Shown: positions 1 to 8,081, counted from the stretch's first letter. The stretch is 64,000 bases of DNA from RHKX01 sp963784885 (GCA_963784885.1 CAWATA010000004.1:1-64000), one strand, 5' to 3'. Numbers and translations: made by a program. The notes: generated by a model not told the origin, from the letters alone.

Positions 1-15
1 GGAGCTGACTCTAAA
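1..15 (+). repeat. Left terminal inverted repeat
   Basis: GGAGCTGACTCTAAA is the exact reverse complement of 2375-2389. Pairing stops at base 16. It lies at the first base of the window, as expected if an assembly broke at the edge of a multicopy transposon. Confidence 0.9.
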
Positions 16-216
16 AGCTAAAAAAAGCTAAAAGCGCTGCCGGCGCGTTATCCGGGTTCGTTGAAGTCAGAATGTCGTAAGAACATCCAATGACGCTGAT
101 TGACATTTTCAGGCCCCGGATCTTTGTGAAGAGCCGAGCTCGAGCGCGCCATATTTTTCGTGTTGTGGTTTCATCTTCACTTCTTCGTCAAGCACACAAC
201 CACCTTCACCTTCATC

Positions 217-1074
217 ATGTCCGACGACTCTTCCTTCGCATCTGACGATACCATCGATAGGGAGATGTATGGAGAATGCCCTGGCGAGCTAAAGCCAGGA
301 GACGTAATCATGTACTTCTCCCCGGTCTTCGTTTTCGGGAACAAGGAGGGACTGCGTGTGGCTCAAGTGCTCTGCACTGAGCCAAAGACCGAGTCTCCTT
401 TGGTGCTCTCATCAACTGAGAGCCTTCCAAGTGATATAAGGGTCAAGATTATCGGACACTACGACTCCTCTACCTTTCATCCATCCGAAGGTGGCGGCTT
501 TGCCCCGATTTCGTCATACAAAATGACGAAACAAGGCAACAGAACGAACGCCACGCAAGAGGCCCTTGCACGCCAAGGGGCCATTTTCTCGAAGATCCTG
601 AAAGCACAGAAGGAGAAGATGGTGCAGGAGATTCAGAAAGCTGGTGGGATGGTGCTTGGTGATATTCTTTTTGACGAGTCGCCTGCGGATAATACGACGA
701 CAACAACGGCTGCGACGACGGCGAGAACTGCCAATGCTACAATGATGGCGACGGCAACGACGAAAACAGCTGCTGATACGACTACTACGACGAAAAGAGC
801 CGCTGATACGACTACTACGACGAAAAGAGCCGCTGATACGACTACGACGACGAAAAGAGCCGCTGATACGACGACGACGATGAAAAGAGCTGCTGATACG
901 ACGACGACGACGGCGGCGGCACCAACTGCCAATAATATGATGGCGGCAATGATGCCAACTGCCAATACAAGCTCTACGTTTGACTCCCCGGACTTCTATG
1001 GATATCCAACGTCAAACAATGCCATGACGACAAGCTTTGTCTCCTTCGTAAAGTTACAGCTGATTGTAGTGTAA
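217..1074 (+). CDS. Transposon-borne Thr-rich repeat protein, unknown function
   Basis: An ORF of 285 residues starting MSDDSSFASD (an ATG at 160 in the same frame is less likely because it adds a Phe/His-rich leader). Residues about 20-75 look globular, with a motif LKPGDVIMYF followed by a beta-rich stretch; residues 100-155 are charged and helical; the C-terminal third is Thr/Ala/Lys low complexity made of five 10-residue repeats ADTTTTTKRA. The last codons and stop lie inside the first copy of the 180-bp tandem repeat. I do not recognise the family. It may be an accessory ORF of the transposon or a captured host fragment. Codon use is unlike that of the bacterial part. Introns cannot be excluded. 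Confidence 0.5.
   Translation: MSDDSSFASDDTIDREMYGECPGELKPGDVIMYFSPVFVFGNKEGLRVAQVLCTEPKTESPLVLSSTESLPSDIRVKIIGHYDSSTFHPSEGGGFAPISSYKMTKQGNRTNATQEALARQGAIFSKILKAQKEKMVQEIQKAGGMVLGDILFDESPADNTTTTTAATTARTANATMMATATTKTAADTTTTTKRAADTTTTTKRAADTTTTTKRAADTTTTMKRAADTTTTTAAAPTANNMMAAMMPTANTSSTFDSPDFYGYPTSNNAMTTSFVSFVKLQLIVV
772..921 (+). repeat. Five tandem 30-bp in-frame repeats
   Basis: Units begin GCTGATACGAC at 772, 802, 832, 862 and 892, each 30 bp and in frame, encoding ADTTTTTKRA with small changes; the fifth unit ends in Ala codons. Third-position ACT/ACG differences separate the copies, so they are not all freshly duplicated. Confidence 0.9.
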
Positions 1075-1427
1075 CAGTGGTCACATGCCATTATTACTCA
1101 ACACGACAATACGCCATTAGGAAACAAGATATCGTCCGCATTAGACCAAACAAACACCGTACCCTATTAGCGATCGTCCATTCAGTACATTCCAAGCCTT
1201 CAAACGTTGGAATAGGTAAAGCATTCGTAAAGTTACAGCTGATTGTAGTGTAACAGTGGTCACAATGTCATTTATTCTACACACGACAATACGCCATTAT
1301 GCAACAAGATATCGTCCATTTTAGACCAAATAAACACTGTACCCTATTATCGATCGTCTATTCAGTACATTCCAAGCCTTCAAACGTTGGAATAGGTAAA
1401 GCATTCGTAAAGTTACAGCTGATTGTA
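1045..1427 (+). repeat. Tandem ~180-bp direct repeat, two copies plus a 24-bp third
   Basis: Copies start with TTCGTAAAGTTACAGC at 1045, 1224 and 1404. The first two are 179 and 180 bp and roughly 90% identical by eye; the third covers only the first 24 bases. The first copy contains the stop codon of the Thr-rich ORF. The array sits exactly where the catalytic half of the transposase should be, so it may mark the internal deletion that made the element non-autonomous. Confidence 0.9.
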
Positions 1428-2082
1428 ACGCCTCCTTTTGCTCTCTCACGTAATTTTCGTCGTCGGTTCGCCAATGGATTCTTGCTCTTGGATGATTGCG
1501 TATCGTGGCAATTACAATAGTCATTCCAAAGACAATGTACTTCGTTGCATGATACTCGGTAAGCCCAAACTTCTTGCCAACAGAGTCCACACTATCGGGC
1601 TTCGCATGGAAGTTCAGTGTAATGGCGATTGTGCCGACACAGTCAAGCTTTCGACGCTTGATATCCTGAGGCCTTGGTTTTCCATGTTCAAGCTCGCCTT
1701 TATGAGAACGGATAGCGTTTGCCTTCCAAATGGGGTGACAGAGCTCAACGAGGTCATCAAAGGATTCTTTGGGGAGTGTGACCCACTCGTACCATGACTC
1801 GTCACGGTCTGAGTTCTTCCGAAGAAAGGCAGCCCAATCACTCTTTTCTGGGCGTCTTATTTCCTCTGTGAGCATTACAGCACGAGGCTCATGGTACTTC
1901 AGTCGACGAATGGTCTTGTCAATGGCTTTTCGCTTGGCTCTCCTTGCTTGCAGCAGCTTTGGGCGCAACGAGAGAAGCAGCGTGACGGCGTACAAGGCTG
2001 TTCTCTTCTTTCTCTCGACAGCATCTTGGTCCCGGGCTCGTGCGAGCTCAATCTCGCGTTCTCTCTGCCTCTGTCTGTTCAT
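1321..2082 (-). pseudogene. Truncated PIF/Harbinger-like transposase (N-terminal part only)
   Basis: The reading frame gives 253 residues. Residues 1-65 are Arg/Glu-rich and probably coiled; about 85-125 hold a segment with WYEWVTLPKESFDDLVEL; about 148-195 form a helix-turn-helix (GTIAITLNF followed by SVGKKFGLTEYHATKYI) like the DNA-binding region ahead of the DDE domain in PIF/Harbinger transposases. From about residue 219 the frame runs into the tandem repeats and ends without any catalytic D, D or E. Transposases of this family are usually 350-450 residues, so roughly the C-terminal half is gone. The family assignment is by pattern only; a related HTH-DDE family cannot be excluded. Confidence 0.6.
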
Positions 2083-2279
2083 TGTTCATATTGTATAGAA
2101 GAGGAGCAGTCTCCAGCAGACGCCGTGCCTCACGCCATTGGCAGTGGTCAGCAATCGGCGCGCTTTTTCTTGTTCAAGTCGCCAACACGAATCGTCGAGG
2201 TCTTCGGCGAGGAGATGGACGATGACATTTTCAACTTTGTCTCATTTCATAACTAAAAAAATAAGAAAATCGGAAACGA

Positions 2280-2313
2280 TTTTAGAGGGTCTACATTTTT
2301 AGGCCCTCTAAAA
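2280..2313. other. Subterminal hairpin of the transposon
   Basis: TTTTAGAGGG (2280-2289) and CCCTCTAAAA (2304-2313) pair perfectly around a 14-base AT-rich loop, about 65 bases inside the right end. It may be a subterminal binding site or a nested shorter element. Confidence 0.6.
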
Positions 2314-2374
2314 TTGAGATTTAGAAATGCCGTCCGTTAAGTAACATTTGTCACTGTGACAATTCGGCAGGGAA

Positions 2375-2389
2375 TTTAGAGTCAGCTCC
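2375..2389 (-). repeat. Right terminal inverted repeat
   Basis: TTTAGAGTCAGCTCC, the exact reverse complement of 1-15. It is followed by TAC and AT-rich flank. Confidence 0.9.
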
Positions 2390-2460
2390 TACAACCCAGT
2401 AGTACTCTGAACCGATGAGACATGAAACACATTCATTGGATTAATTAATTAAATTTATCG
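2390..2460. other. AT-rich flank and chimeric junction
   Basis: About 70 bases of AT-rich sequence, including TTAATTAATTAAATTTA, lie between the transposon and the bacterial DNA. The change in composition is abrupt at about 2455-2460 and falls inside a bacterial reading frame that is open from 2461 onward but has no start codon. No gene, insertion-sequence end or attachment site is visible here. I read it as an assembly or ligation chimera. Confidence 0.75.
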
Positions 2461-2835
2461 ACCCGGACGCAGCCGATCGCCGCGGCGGACGTCGTCGACT
2501 ATCTCGCCGCAGCGCTGGACGTTCCGGCGTCGACCGGGCGGGAGATCGAGATCGGCGGGCGGGAGGTCACGACCTACGGTGGACTGCTCGACGTCTGCGC
2601 TCGTGCCCAGGGCAAGCGGCCACGGCCGCGGATCGGCGTCCCGCTGCTCTCCCCGGGCCTGAGCTCGCATTGGATCGGGCTCGTGACGCCGGTCGACGCC
2701 GGAGTCGCCCGTCCGCTGGTCGAGGGCCTCACCACCGAGACGGTCGTCACCGACCCGAGCGGCATGGCGCTCTTCGACGTCGAGCCGACGCCGCTCGAGG
2801 ATGCGATGAATACCGCCGTGTCCGAGATCTTCTGA
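2461..2835 (+). CDS. NAD(P)H-binding epimerase-like (NmrA/YbjT type) protein, C-terminal fragment
   Basis: Bacterial reading frame open from the junction to the stop at 2833-2835, about 124 residues, with no start codon. It begins TRTQPIAAADVVDYLAAAL, the segment found in the second half of atypical short-chain dehydrogenases that bind NAD(P)H, followed by IEIGGREVTTYGGLL and a C-terminal region with SSHWIGLVTPVDAGVARPL. The Rossmann half with the GxxGxxG motif would lie upstream and is lost at the junction. The substrate cannot be told; family members act on quinones, sugars or unknown lipids. Convergent with the BrkB gene, 9 bases between stops. Truncated by the chimeric join, not by mutation. 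Confidence 0.7.
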   Translation, partial: TRTQPIAAADVVDYLAAALDVPASTGREIEIGGREVTTYGGLLDVCARAQGKRPRPRIGVPLLSPGLSSHWIGLVTPVDAGVARPLVEGLTTETVVTDPSGMALFDVEPTPLEDAMNTAVSEIF

Positions 2836-2844
2836 GCGACCGGC

Positions 2845-3744
2845 TCAGGGGAGCCAGTCGTGTTCCTCTTCGCCGGAGGTGCGCTGCGCCGGGAACTCGG
2901 CCGTCATCCCGCGCAGGGTGCCGGTGTCGTGGAGCTCATAGCGGAGGGCGTTGATGACCGCACCCGCGAGCAGCCCGAGGGCCAGCGCGTAGAACCAGAT
3001 CAACGCGATCAGCACGAAGCTGACGATCCGCCCGAACTCGCCGACGGTCGAGATGTTGACCAGGTACAGGGGGAAGATCGCGTTGGCGATGCCGCCCGCG
3101 ATTGCCATGAACAGGGCTCCCGGCCAGACCGCGCGCCAGGGCAGGTGACCCTTCGGCACGGACCAGTAGATCAGGCAGAGAATCAGGAAGCTGATCAGCA
3201 GACCGCCGGCGATGACCATGATGTTGAGCAGCCAGTCGACCCGCGAGAGGCCGAACGGAAGGTCCTCGATCCCCGAGACCAGGAGGCTCTCGAGCGCCGG
3301 GACGGCGACGCTCGCGGCGAGGAAGAAAGCGACGACGGCGAGCATGATCAGCGAGAAGCGCTTCTGAGCGAGCCAGCCGCGGCACTCGACGTGGTAGATC
3401 CGGCAGAACGCCGTGTCCATCGCGCCCCAGAACGACGCTCCGATCCAGAGCCCGGCGACGATTGCGACGATCCCGATCTCGGTCGAGTTCGTGCGCAGCT
3501 GATCGAGGCTCGAGCGCAGCGTCTCCTGCTCGGTCGAGGGAAACAGCTCGCCGAGGTCGGAGAGGATCGTCGCCTGCACGTCGGGGCTCTGCAGGAGCTT
3601 GCCGGTGATGAACAGCAGCAGCAGCGCGAACGGGAACACCGACAGCATCAGGTTGTAGGCGACCATGGCCGCCATGCCGGTGATGTTCTCCTTGTAGGCG
3701 CGCCGCCAGAAGGCGGTGAGCGATCGGTTGGTGCGCTGCCTCAA
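2845..3744 (-). CDS. YihY/BrkB family integral membrane protein
   Basis: A 299-residue polytopic inner-membrane protein of the YihY/BrkB family (once annotated as ribonuclease BN, a role not supported for this family). Six hydrophobic segments are visible, at about residues 30-48, 92-110, 130-152, 172-196, 205-228 and 237-262. The family signature region around residues 20-35 (ITGMAAMVAYNLMLSVFPF) and the central WIGASFWGAMDTAFCRIY stretch are present. Length is normal. The TTG start overlaps the stop of the upstream gene as TTGA, so the two are translationally coupled; no other in-frame start fits. Function in transport or envelope assembly is unproven. Confidence 0.85.
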   Translation of the reverse strand: MRQRTNRSLTAFWRRAYKENITGMAAMVAYNLMLSVFPFALLLLFITGKLLQSPDVQATILSDLGELFPSTEQETLRSSLDQLRTNSTEIGIVAIVAGLWIGASFWGAMDTAFCRIYHVECRGWLAQKRFSLIMLAVVAFFLAASVAVPALESLLVSGIEDLPFGLSRVDWLLNIMVIAGGLLISFLILCLIYWSVPKGHLPWRAVWPGALFMAIAGGIANAIFPLYLVNISTVGEFGRIVSFVLIALIWFYALALGLLAGAVINALRYELHDTGTLRGMTAEFPAQRTSGEEEHDWLP

Positions 3745-4142
3745 CGGCGTTCGACGGCATCGCGCAGAGCCGCCGCCGCGCGCCCGGCGATGCGAAGACC
3801 CAGGGAAGCCGCGCCGCCTGCGACCGCGATCCCGCCCCGAGCGAGGCTCTCGATGTCGGCGGCGGTCGAGTGCTCCGGCGGCTCGGAGGCGGGTCCGCGT
3901 CCGTCGGCCGCCCGCGGAGGCGATTCGGCCCGCTCGCGGGCGGTCTCGGGGATCGGTGCGGCGGACTCCTTCGCCGGCTTCGCGGCGGTCTCGGCCGCGG
4001 TGTCGGCACGCCGCGGGCTGCGAACCGCCGGGCGCTTCTTCGGCAGATTGCCGAGCACCCCCGCCTGGGCGGGAGGTTCGGCGCCGGCGGCTTTCGGTGG
4101 CTCGCCGGCCTTCCGGTCGCTGTCTCGTTCGGTGCCGGTCAT
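3741..4142 (-). CDS. Ala/Pro-rich protein with C-terminal amphipathic helix, unknown function
   Basis: 133 residues, coupled to the BrkB gene downstream by a 4-nt overlap. Residues 1-95 are disordered (Pro, Ala, Glu, Arg). The last ~38 residues, from DIESLARGGIAVAGGAASLG to the end, predict one Ala/Gly-rich amphipathic or membrane-associating helix. No known domain. The pairing suggests an accessory or anchoring subunit for the membrane protein. The many overlapping Arg/Pro-rich frames on the other strand are composition artefacts; this frame is preferred because of the overlap and the coherent C-terminal helix. Confidence 0.5.
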   Translation of the reverse strand: MTGTERDSDRKAGEPPKAAGAEPPAQAGVLGNLPKKRPAVRSPRRADTAAETAAKPAKESAAPIPETARERAESPPRAADGRGPASEPPEHSTAADIESLARGGIAVAGGAASLGLRIAGRAAAALRDAVERR

Positions 4143-4286
4143 GGGGCTATTTCACAGGGTTTGCAGGCGTCACGCGCTGCCGGACCGCAACTACCCGCAT
4201 TCTCGCGCGTTATTGAGTAAGTAACCGGGTACACAGTGCGGTGTAGCGAACCCTGGAATCGGTATGGAATCGGGCCGAAATCGGCC

Positions 4287-4315
4287 TTGACTTCAGAAAG
4301 TAAAGTACATACAAT
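4287..4315 (+). promoter_or_regulatory. Sigma-70 type promoter of sigA
   Basis: TTGACT (4287-4292) and TACAAT (4310-4315) are separated by exactly 17 bp in a locally AT-rich stretch, the best consensus match I found in the bacterial part. Transcription would start near 4322, leaving a leader of about 180 nt before the sigA ATG at 4501. The gap 4143-4500 holds no convincing gene; frames on either strand there are Arg/Ser-rich and lack homology. Confidence 0.75.
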
Positions 4316-4500
4316 GCCACCTCGCGGGGTTGCGCCCGACGCCGGCGGAACATGCGAACGCGGCAGATATCGGACGGCGGGTCCGACATCTTGCAGCCGT
4401 GGCTCATGCCGAAAGCATCGGCGCCCGATGAGACTCATGCGGGCCCATGCGGCGCACGGACCCCAGAACGATATGAGAGAACGGAGCAAGAGGACGCGGA

Positions 4501-5598
<1,098 letters not shown>

Positions 5599-5730
5599 CG
5601 CCCGACCGCCCGGCCCCCGGCGCCGGGCGCGCAGCATCCCGCGAGACCGCCGGAAAAGAAGACCTCAGAACCAGGACGCGGCCGCGGCATGGCCCGGCGT
5701 CCCCCGAAGTACGAACGGAGCAAGAACAGA

Positions 5731-6090
5731 ATGAGCACCGCCACCAAGACCAGACCCACCAAGAGCGACGTCGTCGAGTTCACCTGCGCACGCTGCGAGG
5801 TGACGAGCCGCTGGACCGAGGGGCTCGGCGCCGCGACCCCGCCCAACTGGGTCAAGGAGAAGGGCCTCTACTACTGCCTCGTCTGCCGTCGCGAGCGCGC
5901 CATGGAGCAGGCCGTCGAACAGGCCGGCGGAGACCGCGTCAGCACCGCCGACCGCGCCAAGCTCCGTTCGGCCGCCGTCGTCGACTTCGAGATCGCTCGC
6001 GATCCCGACCGCACCGAGGGCGAGATCGCCAAGGCCGCCCGCGCCTCGATCGGGGCAGTACGCAAGGCCCGCAAGCGCCGCCCCTCCTGA
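5731..6090 (+). CDS. Zinc-ribbon plus helix-turn-helix small protein, unknown function
   Basis: 119 residues from ATG 5731 (an in-frame ATG at 5689 would add an Arg/Lys-rich leader). Two CxxC pairs, CARC at about residues 18-21 and CLVC at about 50-53, form a probable zinc ribbon. The C-terminal ~35 residues (TEGEIAKAARASIGAVRKAR) look like a DNA-binding helix-turn-helix. The leader contains GAACGGAGCAAGA, the same 13 bases found just upstream of the sigA start, so the two neighbours may share a translational or regulatory signal. A nucleic-acid-binding regulator linked to transcription is plausible; I know no characterised homologue. The stop codon lies within the structured element that follows. 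Confidence 0.6.
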   Translation: MSTATKTRPTKSDVVEFTCARCEVTSRWTEGLGAATPPNWVKEKGLYYCLVCRRERAMEQAVEQAGGDRVSTADRAKLRSAAVVDFEIARDPDRTEGEIAKAARASIGAVRKARKRRPS

Positions 6091-6190
6091 GGGGCCGGGA
6101 GGCGCCGGCTCGGCGTCATCGGCGGGCTCGCGAACAACAGGTCGCGTCGCCCACCTCTTCCTTGATCCGGCGGCTCCCGGCCGCCTCGGG
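6086..6190 (+). repeat. Candidate structured RNA/REP-like element, copy A
   Basis: A 105-base fold starting at the stop codon of the preceding gene. Outer stem 6086-6092 with 6184-6190 (7 bp, one G-U), one bulged base (6183), stem 6093-6101 with 6174-6182 (9 bp, GGCCGGGAG/CTCCCGGCC), a G.G mismatch (6102/6173), stem 6103-6108 with 6167-6172 (6 bp), then a loop beginning CTCGGCGTC and ending TCCTTGAT with an internal hairpin (6129-6133 with 6142-6146). Copy B at 33782-33884 has the same layout with different but still paired stem bases. There is no U-tract, so it is not a standard intrinsic terminator. Strand is given by the position after the upstream stop. Confidence 0.6.
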
Positions 6191-6192
6191 AA

Positions 6193-6225
6193 CCTGAGGG
6201 CCGGGAGGCGCCGTTCTCGGCGTCA
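6193..6225 (+). repeat. Partial third copy (5' arm only) of the structured element
   Basis: Nearly matches the first 33 bases of copy A (CCTGAGG, then GCCGGGAGGCGCCG, then CTCGGCGTCA), beginning two bases after copy A ends. I find no matching 3' arm, so it is a half copy, probably a decayed tandem duplicate. Confidence 0.6.
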
Positions 6226-6246
6226 AGTCCGGGCGACATGAAGGTG

Positions 6247-6289
6247 CTGGGTGAGGAATCCGTTCAAGGTGAACGGAAATCCCACCCAG
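6247..6289 (+). promoter_or_regulatory. Long hairpin in the pilT leader
   Basis: CTGGGTG (6247-6253) pairs with CACCCAG (6283-6289) and CCGTTCA (6260-6266) pairs with TGAACGG (6270-6276), with three further pairs between them and a 3-base apical loop. It lies 55 bases ahead of the pilT ATG. It could be a leader regulatory RNA or a terminator-like block. It does not match the cyclic-di-GMP riboswitch consensus as I know it. Confidence 0.5.
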
Positions 6290-6344
6290 GGCAGTGTCGT
6301 TGCGGGGCTCAAGGCCTGGGGGCCGGCGCCCGATAGGTGTTGCG

Positions 6345-7595
6345 ATGCCCTTTCAGGTCGACGATGCGCTGCGATTCGTAGTCGAGAACGAAGGCTCCGA
6401 CCTGCACTTGAAGGTCGGAGCGCCGCCGATGACGCGGATCCACGGCTCGCTCGGGCCGATTCCCGGCTTCGAGCCGCTGACGACCGACGACACCGAGGAG
6501 GCGTTGCGGACGCTGGTCCGCGCGCTGCCGGCGCGTACCGAGTTCGACGAGGAGGGCGAGGCGGATTTCTCCTACTCGATCCCCAATCTCTCGCGGTTCC
6601 GCGTCAACGCCTTCCGCCAGCGGGGCTCGATCTCTGTCGTCTGCCGTGCGATTCCCTACCAGGTGCGGACGATCGAAGACCTCGGCCTGCCGCCGGCGAT
6701 CCGGGGGCTGGCGGAGGAGCGGCGCGGGATCATCCTGCTGACCGGAACGACCGGCTCGGGCAAGTCGACGACGCTCGCGGCGATGATCGACCACATCAAC
6801 GAGACCCGGGCCGAGCACATCATCACGCTCGAGGACCCGATCGAGTACCTGCACGGCGACAAGCGCTCGATCGTCAATCAGCGCGAAGTCGGCTCGGACA
6901 CGAAGAGCTTCGCGCGAGCGATGCGGCGCGTCCTGCGCCAGGACCCCGATGTGATCCTGATCGGCGAGATGCGCGACGAGGAGACCGTGCGGACCGCGCT
7001 CAGCGCAGCGGAGACCGGCCACCTCGTGCTCTCGACTCTCCACACCCTCGACGCGACCGAGACGATCAACCGGATCATCGACTTCTTCCCTCCGCACCTT
7101 CAGCAACAGGCCCGGGTGATGCTCGCCTCGACCCTGCGCGGCGCCGTCTCCCAGCGCCTCGTCCCGACGGTCGACGGTAACGGGCGCGTCGCAGCCTGCG
7201 AGGTGATGATCGTCACCGGCCGGGTCGAAGATCTGATCCTCAACCCCGAGGAGACCGGGAAGATCAGCCAGGTCATCGCCGAGGGCGACTACTACGGGAT
7301 GCAGACCTTCGACCAATCCCTGCTCGGCCAGGTCGAGGCCGGCGCGGTCTCCGAGAAGGTCGCGATGGACTACGCCTCGAGCCCGCACGACTTCAAGCTG
7401 ATGCTGTCCTCCTCGGGCCAGCGCGCCAGCGACATCTCCCAGCTCGCCGGCGGCCCCGGGCCCGAGCCCGCTCCGGCGGAACCGTCCCCGGGGGATGCCG
7501 CCCCTGATTCGCTGGTCCCGGAACAGCCCGGGCACGCACCGCAGCAGTGGGAGCCCCAGCCGCAGCGGGCGGCATCGGCGCCCCCGCCCGGCTGA
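6345..7595 (+). CDS. pilT: Type IV pilus twitching/retraction ATPase PilT
   Basis: Hexameric cytoplasmic ATPase of the PilT/GspE superfamily that powers pilus retraction. 416 residues from ATG 6345. N-terminal PAS-like domain (about 1-105), Walker A GTTGSGKST (about 132-140), Asp box, Walker B DVILIGEMRD (about 201-210) and the His box around STLHT (about 230). The catalytic core ends near residue 345; a Pro/Ala-rich tail of about 65 residues is extra compared with classical PilT (about 345-370 residues). No pilB, pilC or pilin gene is adjacent, so it stands alone here. An in-frame GTG upstream (6294) would add 17 Arg/Gly-rich residues and is unlikely. A structured leader lies just upstream. 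Confidence 0.9.
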   Translation: MPFQVDDALRFVVENEGSDLHLKVGAPPMTRIHGSLGPIPGFEPLTTDDTEEALRTLVRALPARTEFDEEGEADFSYSIPNLSRFRVNAFRQRGSISVVCRAIPYQVRTIEDLGLPPAIRGLAEERRGIILLTGTTGSGKSTTLAAMIDHINETRAEHIITLEDPIEYLHGDKRSIVNQREVGSDTKSFARAMRRVLRQDPDVILIGEMRDEETVRTALSAAETGHLVLSTLHTLDATETINRIIDFFPPHLQQQARVMLASTLRGAVSQRLVPTVDGNGRVAACEVMIVTGRVEDLILNPEETGKISQVIAEGDYYGMQTFDQSLLGQVEAGAVSEKVAMDYASSPHDFKLMLSSSGQRASDISQLAGGPGPEPAPAEPSPGDAAPDSLVPEQPGHAPQQWEPQPQRAASAPPPG

Positions 7596-7599
7596 CCCC

Positions 7600-7628
7600 T
7601 ACTTCACTTCCTGAAGTATTGCTATTCT
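7600..7628 (+). promoter_or_regulatory. Palindromic operator overlapping a promoter of the HxlR gene
   Basis: TACTTCACTTCCTGAAGTA (7600-7618) has perfect 7-bp arms around 5 bases. It sits immediately upstream of a -10-like TATTCT (7623-7628), covering the -35 region, 57 bases before the regulator ATG. HxlR-family proteins bind short TACT...AGTA palindromes, so autoregulation is likely. Confidence 0.65.
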
Positions 7629-7674
7629 CAACGGTGGAGCGCGTCGTCTGAGCGACCGTCGGCGCCCCGAGCAC

Positions 7675-8025
7675 ATGGCAACAACCGACACAGATTGCCC
7701 CGTCTGCGCTTGCGCCGAGATCATCTCGGGCAAGTGGACGCTGCTGGTCATCCGTGACCTCGCCGACGGCAACCGCCGCTTCTGCGAGCTCGAGCGCTCG
7801 CTCGACGGAATCAGTCCGCGGACGCTGTCGCTGCGGCTTCGCGCTCTCGAGGAGTGCGGCATCGTCGAGCGGCACACCTACCCCGAGGTTCCGCCCCGGG
7901 TCGAGTACGCGCTGACCGAGAAGGGCAAGGCCCTCTCACCGCTGATCGACGACATGCGCGAGTACGGGTCCCGCTGGCTCGGGGTCGGCGACGAGCCCGC
8001 GGAGCGCGAGACCGTAGCCGCCTAG
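7675..8025 (+). CDS. HxlR-family winged-helix transcriptional regulator
   Basis: A 116-residue dimeric winged-helix DNA-binding protein of the HxlR family. It opens with CPVCACAEIISGKWTLLVI (about residues 8-26), the family hallmark with the N-terminal Cys that acts as a redox or electrophile sensor in relatives such as YodB, here with two extra Cys. The recognition helix region ISPRTLSLRLRALEECGIV and the wing VPPRVEYALTEKGKAL follow. Length is normal. The palindrome at 7600 is its likely operator. No divergent enzyme gene is adjacent, so its target, apart from itself and perhaps the downstream orphan gene, is unknown. Confidence 0.9.
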   Translation: MATTDTDCPVCACAEIISGKWTLLVIRDLADGNRRFCELERSLDGISPRTLSLRLRALEECGIVERHTYPEVPPRVEYALTEKGKALSPLIDDMREYGSRWLGVGDEPAERETVAA

Positions 8026-8026
8026 A

Positions 8027-8046
8027 CCTGCAACGAAAGTTGCAGG
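8027..8046 (+). other. GAAA-tetraloop hairpin between two genes
   Basis: CCTGCAAC (8027-8034), GAAA (8035-8038), GTTGCAGG (8039-8046): a perfect 8-bp stem capped by a GNRA tetraloop, starting two bases after the HxlR stop. No U-tract follows; instead a GGAGGAAGG sequence comes next. More likely an mRNA processing or stability element than a terminator. Confidence 0.6.
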
Positions 8047-8081
8047 GAGGAAGGACGCGCGGATGAGCGAAGACGGCTCCT

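Larger units (their letters stand above)
1..2389 (+). mobile_element. Eukaryotic non-autonomous DNA transposon with 15-bp terminal inverted repeats
   Basis: A complete element whose two ends are perfect 15-bp inverted repeats (1-15 and 2375-2389). Inside are a Thr-rich ORF on the plus strand, a 180-bp tandem duplication, and the N-terminal part of a PIF/Harbinger-like transposase on the minus strand with no DDE catalytic domain, so the element could move only with help in trans. Positions 1-216 and 2083-2389 hold subterminal AT-rich sequence with no gene; the latter includes a hairpin. Base composition and codon use differ sharply from everything after 2460. The element starts at base 1, so the left target-site duplication cannot be seen; the three bases after the right end are TAC. 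PIF/Harbinger assignment rests on the transposase fragment and is moderate. Confidence 0.8.

Noticed and set aside
633..965. Very hydrophobic Val/Ala-rich frame on the minus strand
   Set aside because: It is the antisense of the Thr-codon repeats; its repetitive hydrophobicity follows from ACG/ACT read backwards.
1891..2256. Plus-strand frames across the transposase
   Set aside because: Antisense to the transposase helix-turn-helix frame; no homology and biased composition.
2860..4224. Long Arg/Glu-rich plus-strand frame over the BrkB gene
   Set aside because: GC-rich shadow; the minus strand encodes a clear membrane protein.
4139..4489. Frame of 116 codons antisense to the sigA leader
   Set aside because: Covers the clear sigA promoter, low-complexity and no homology.
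6241..6344. Cyclic-di-GMP riboswitch before pilT
   Set aside because: The conserved GEMM core and tetraloop receptor sequences are absent; only a generic hairpin can be supported.
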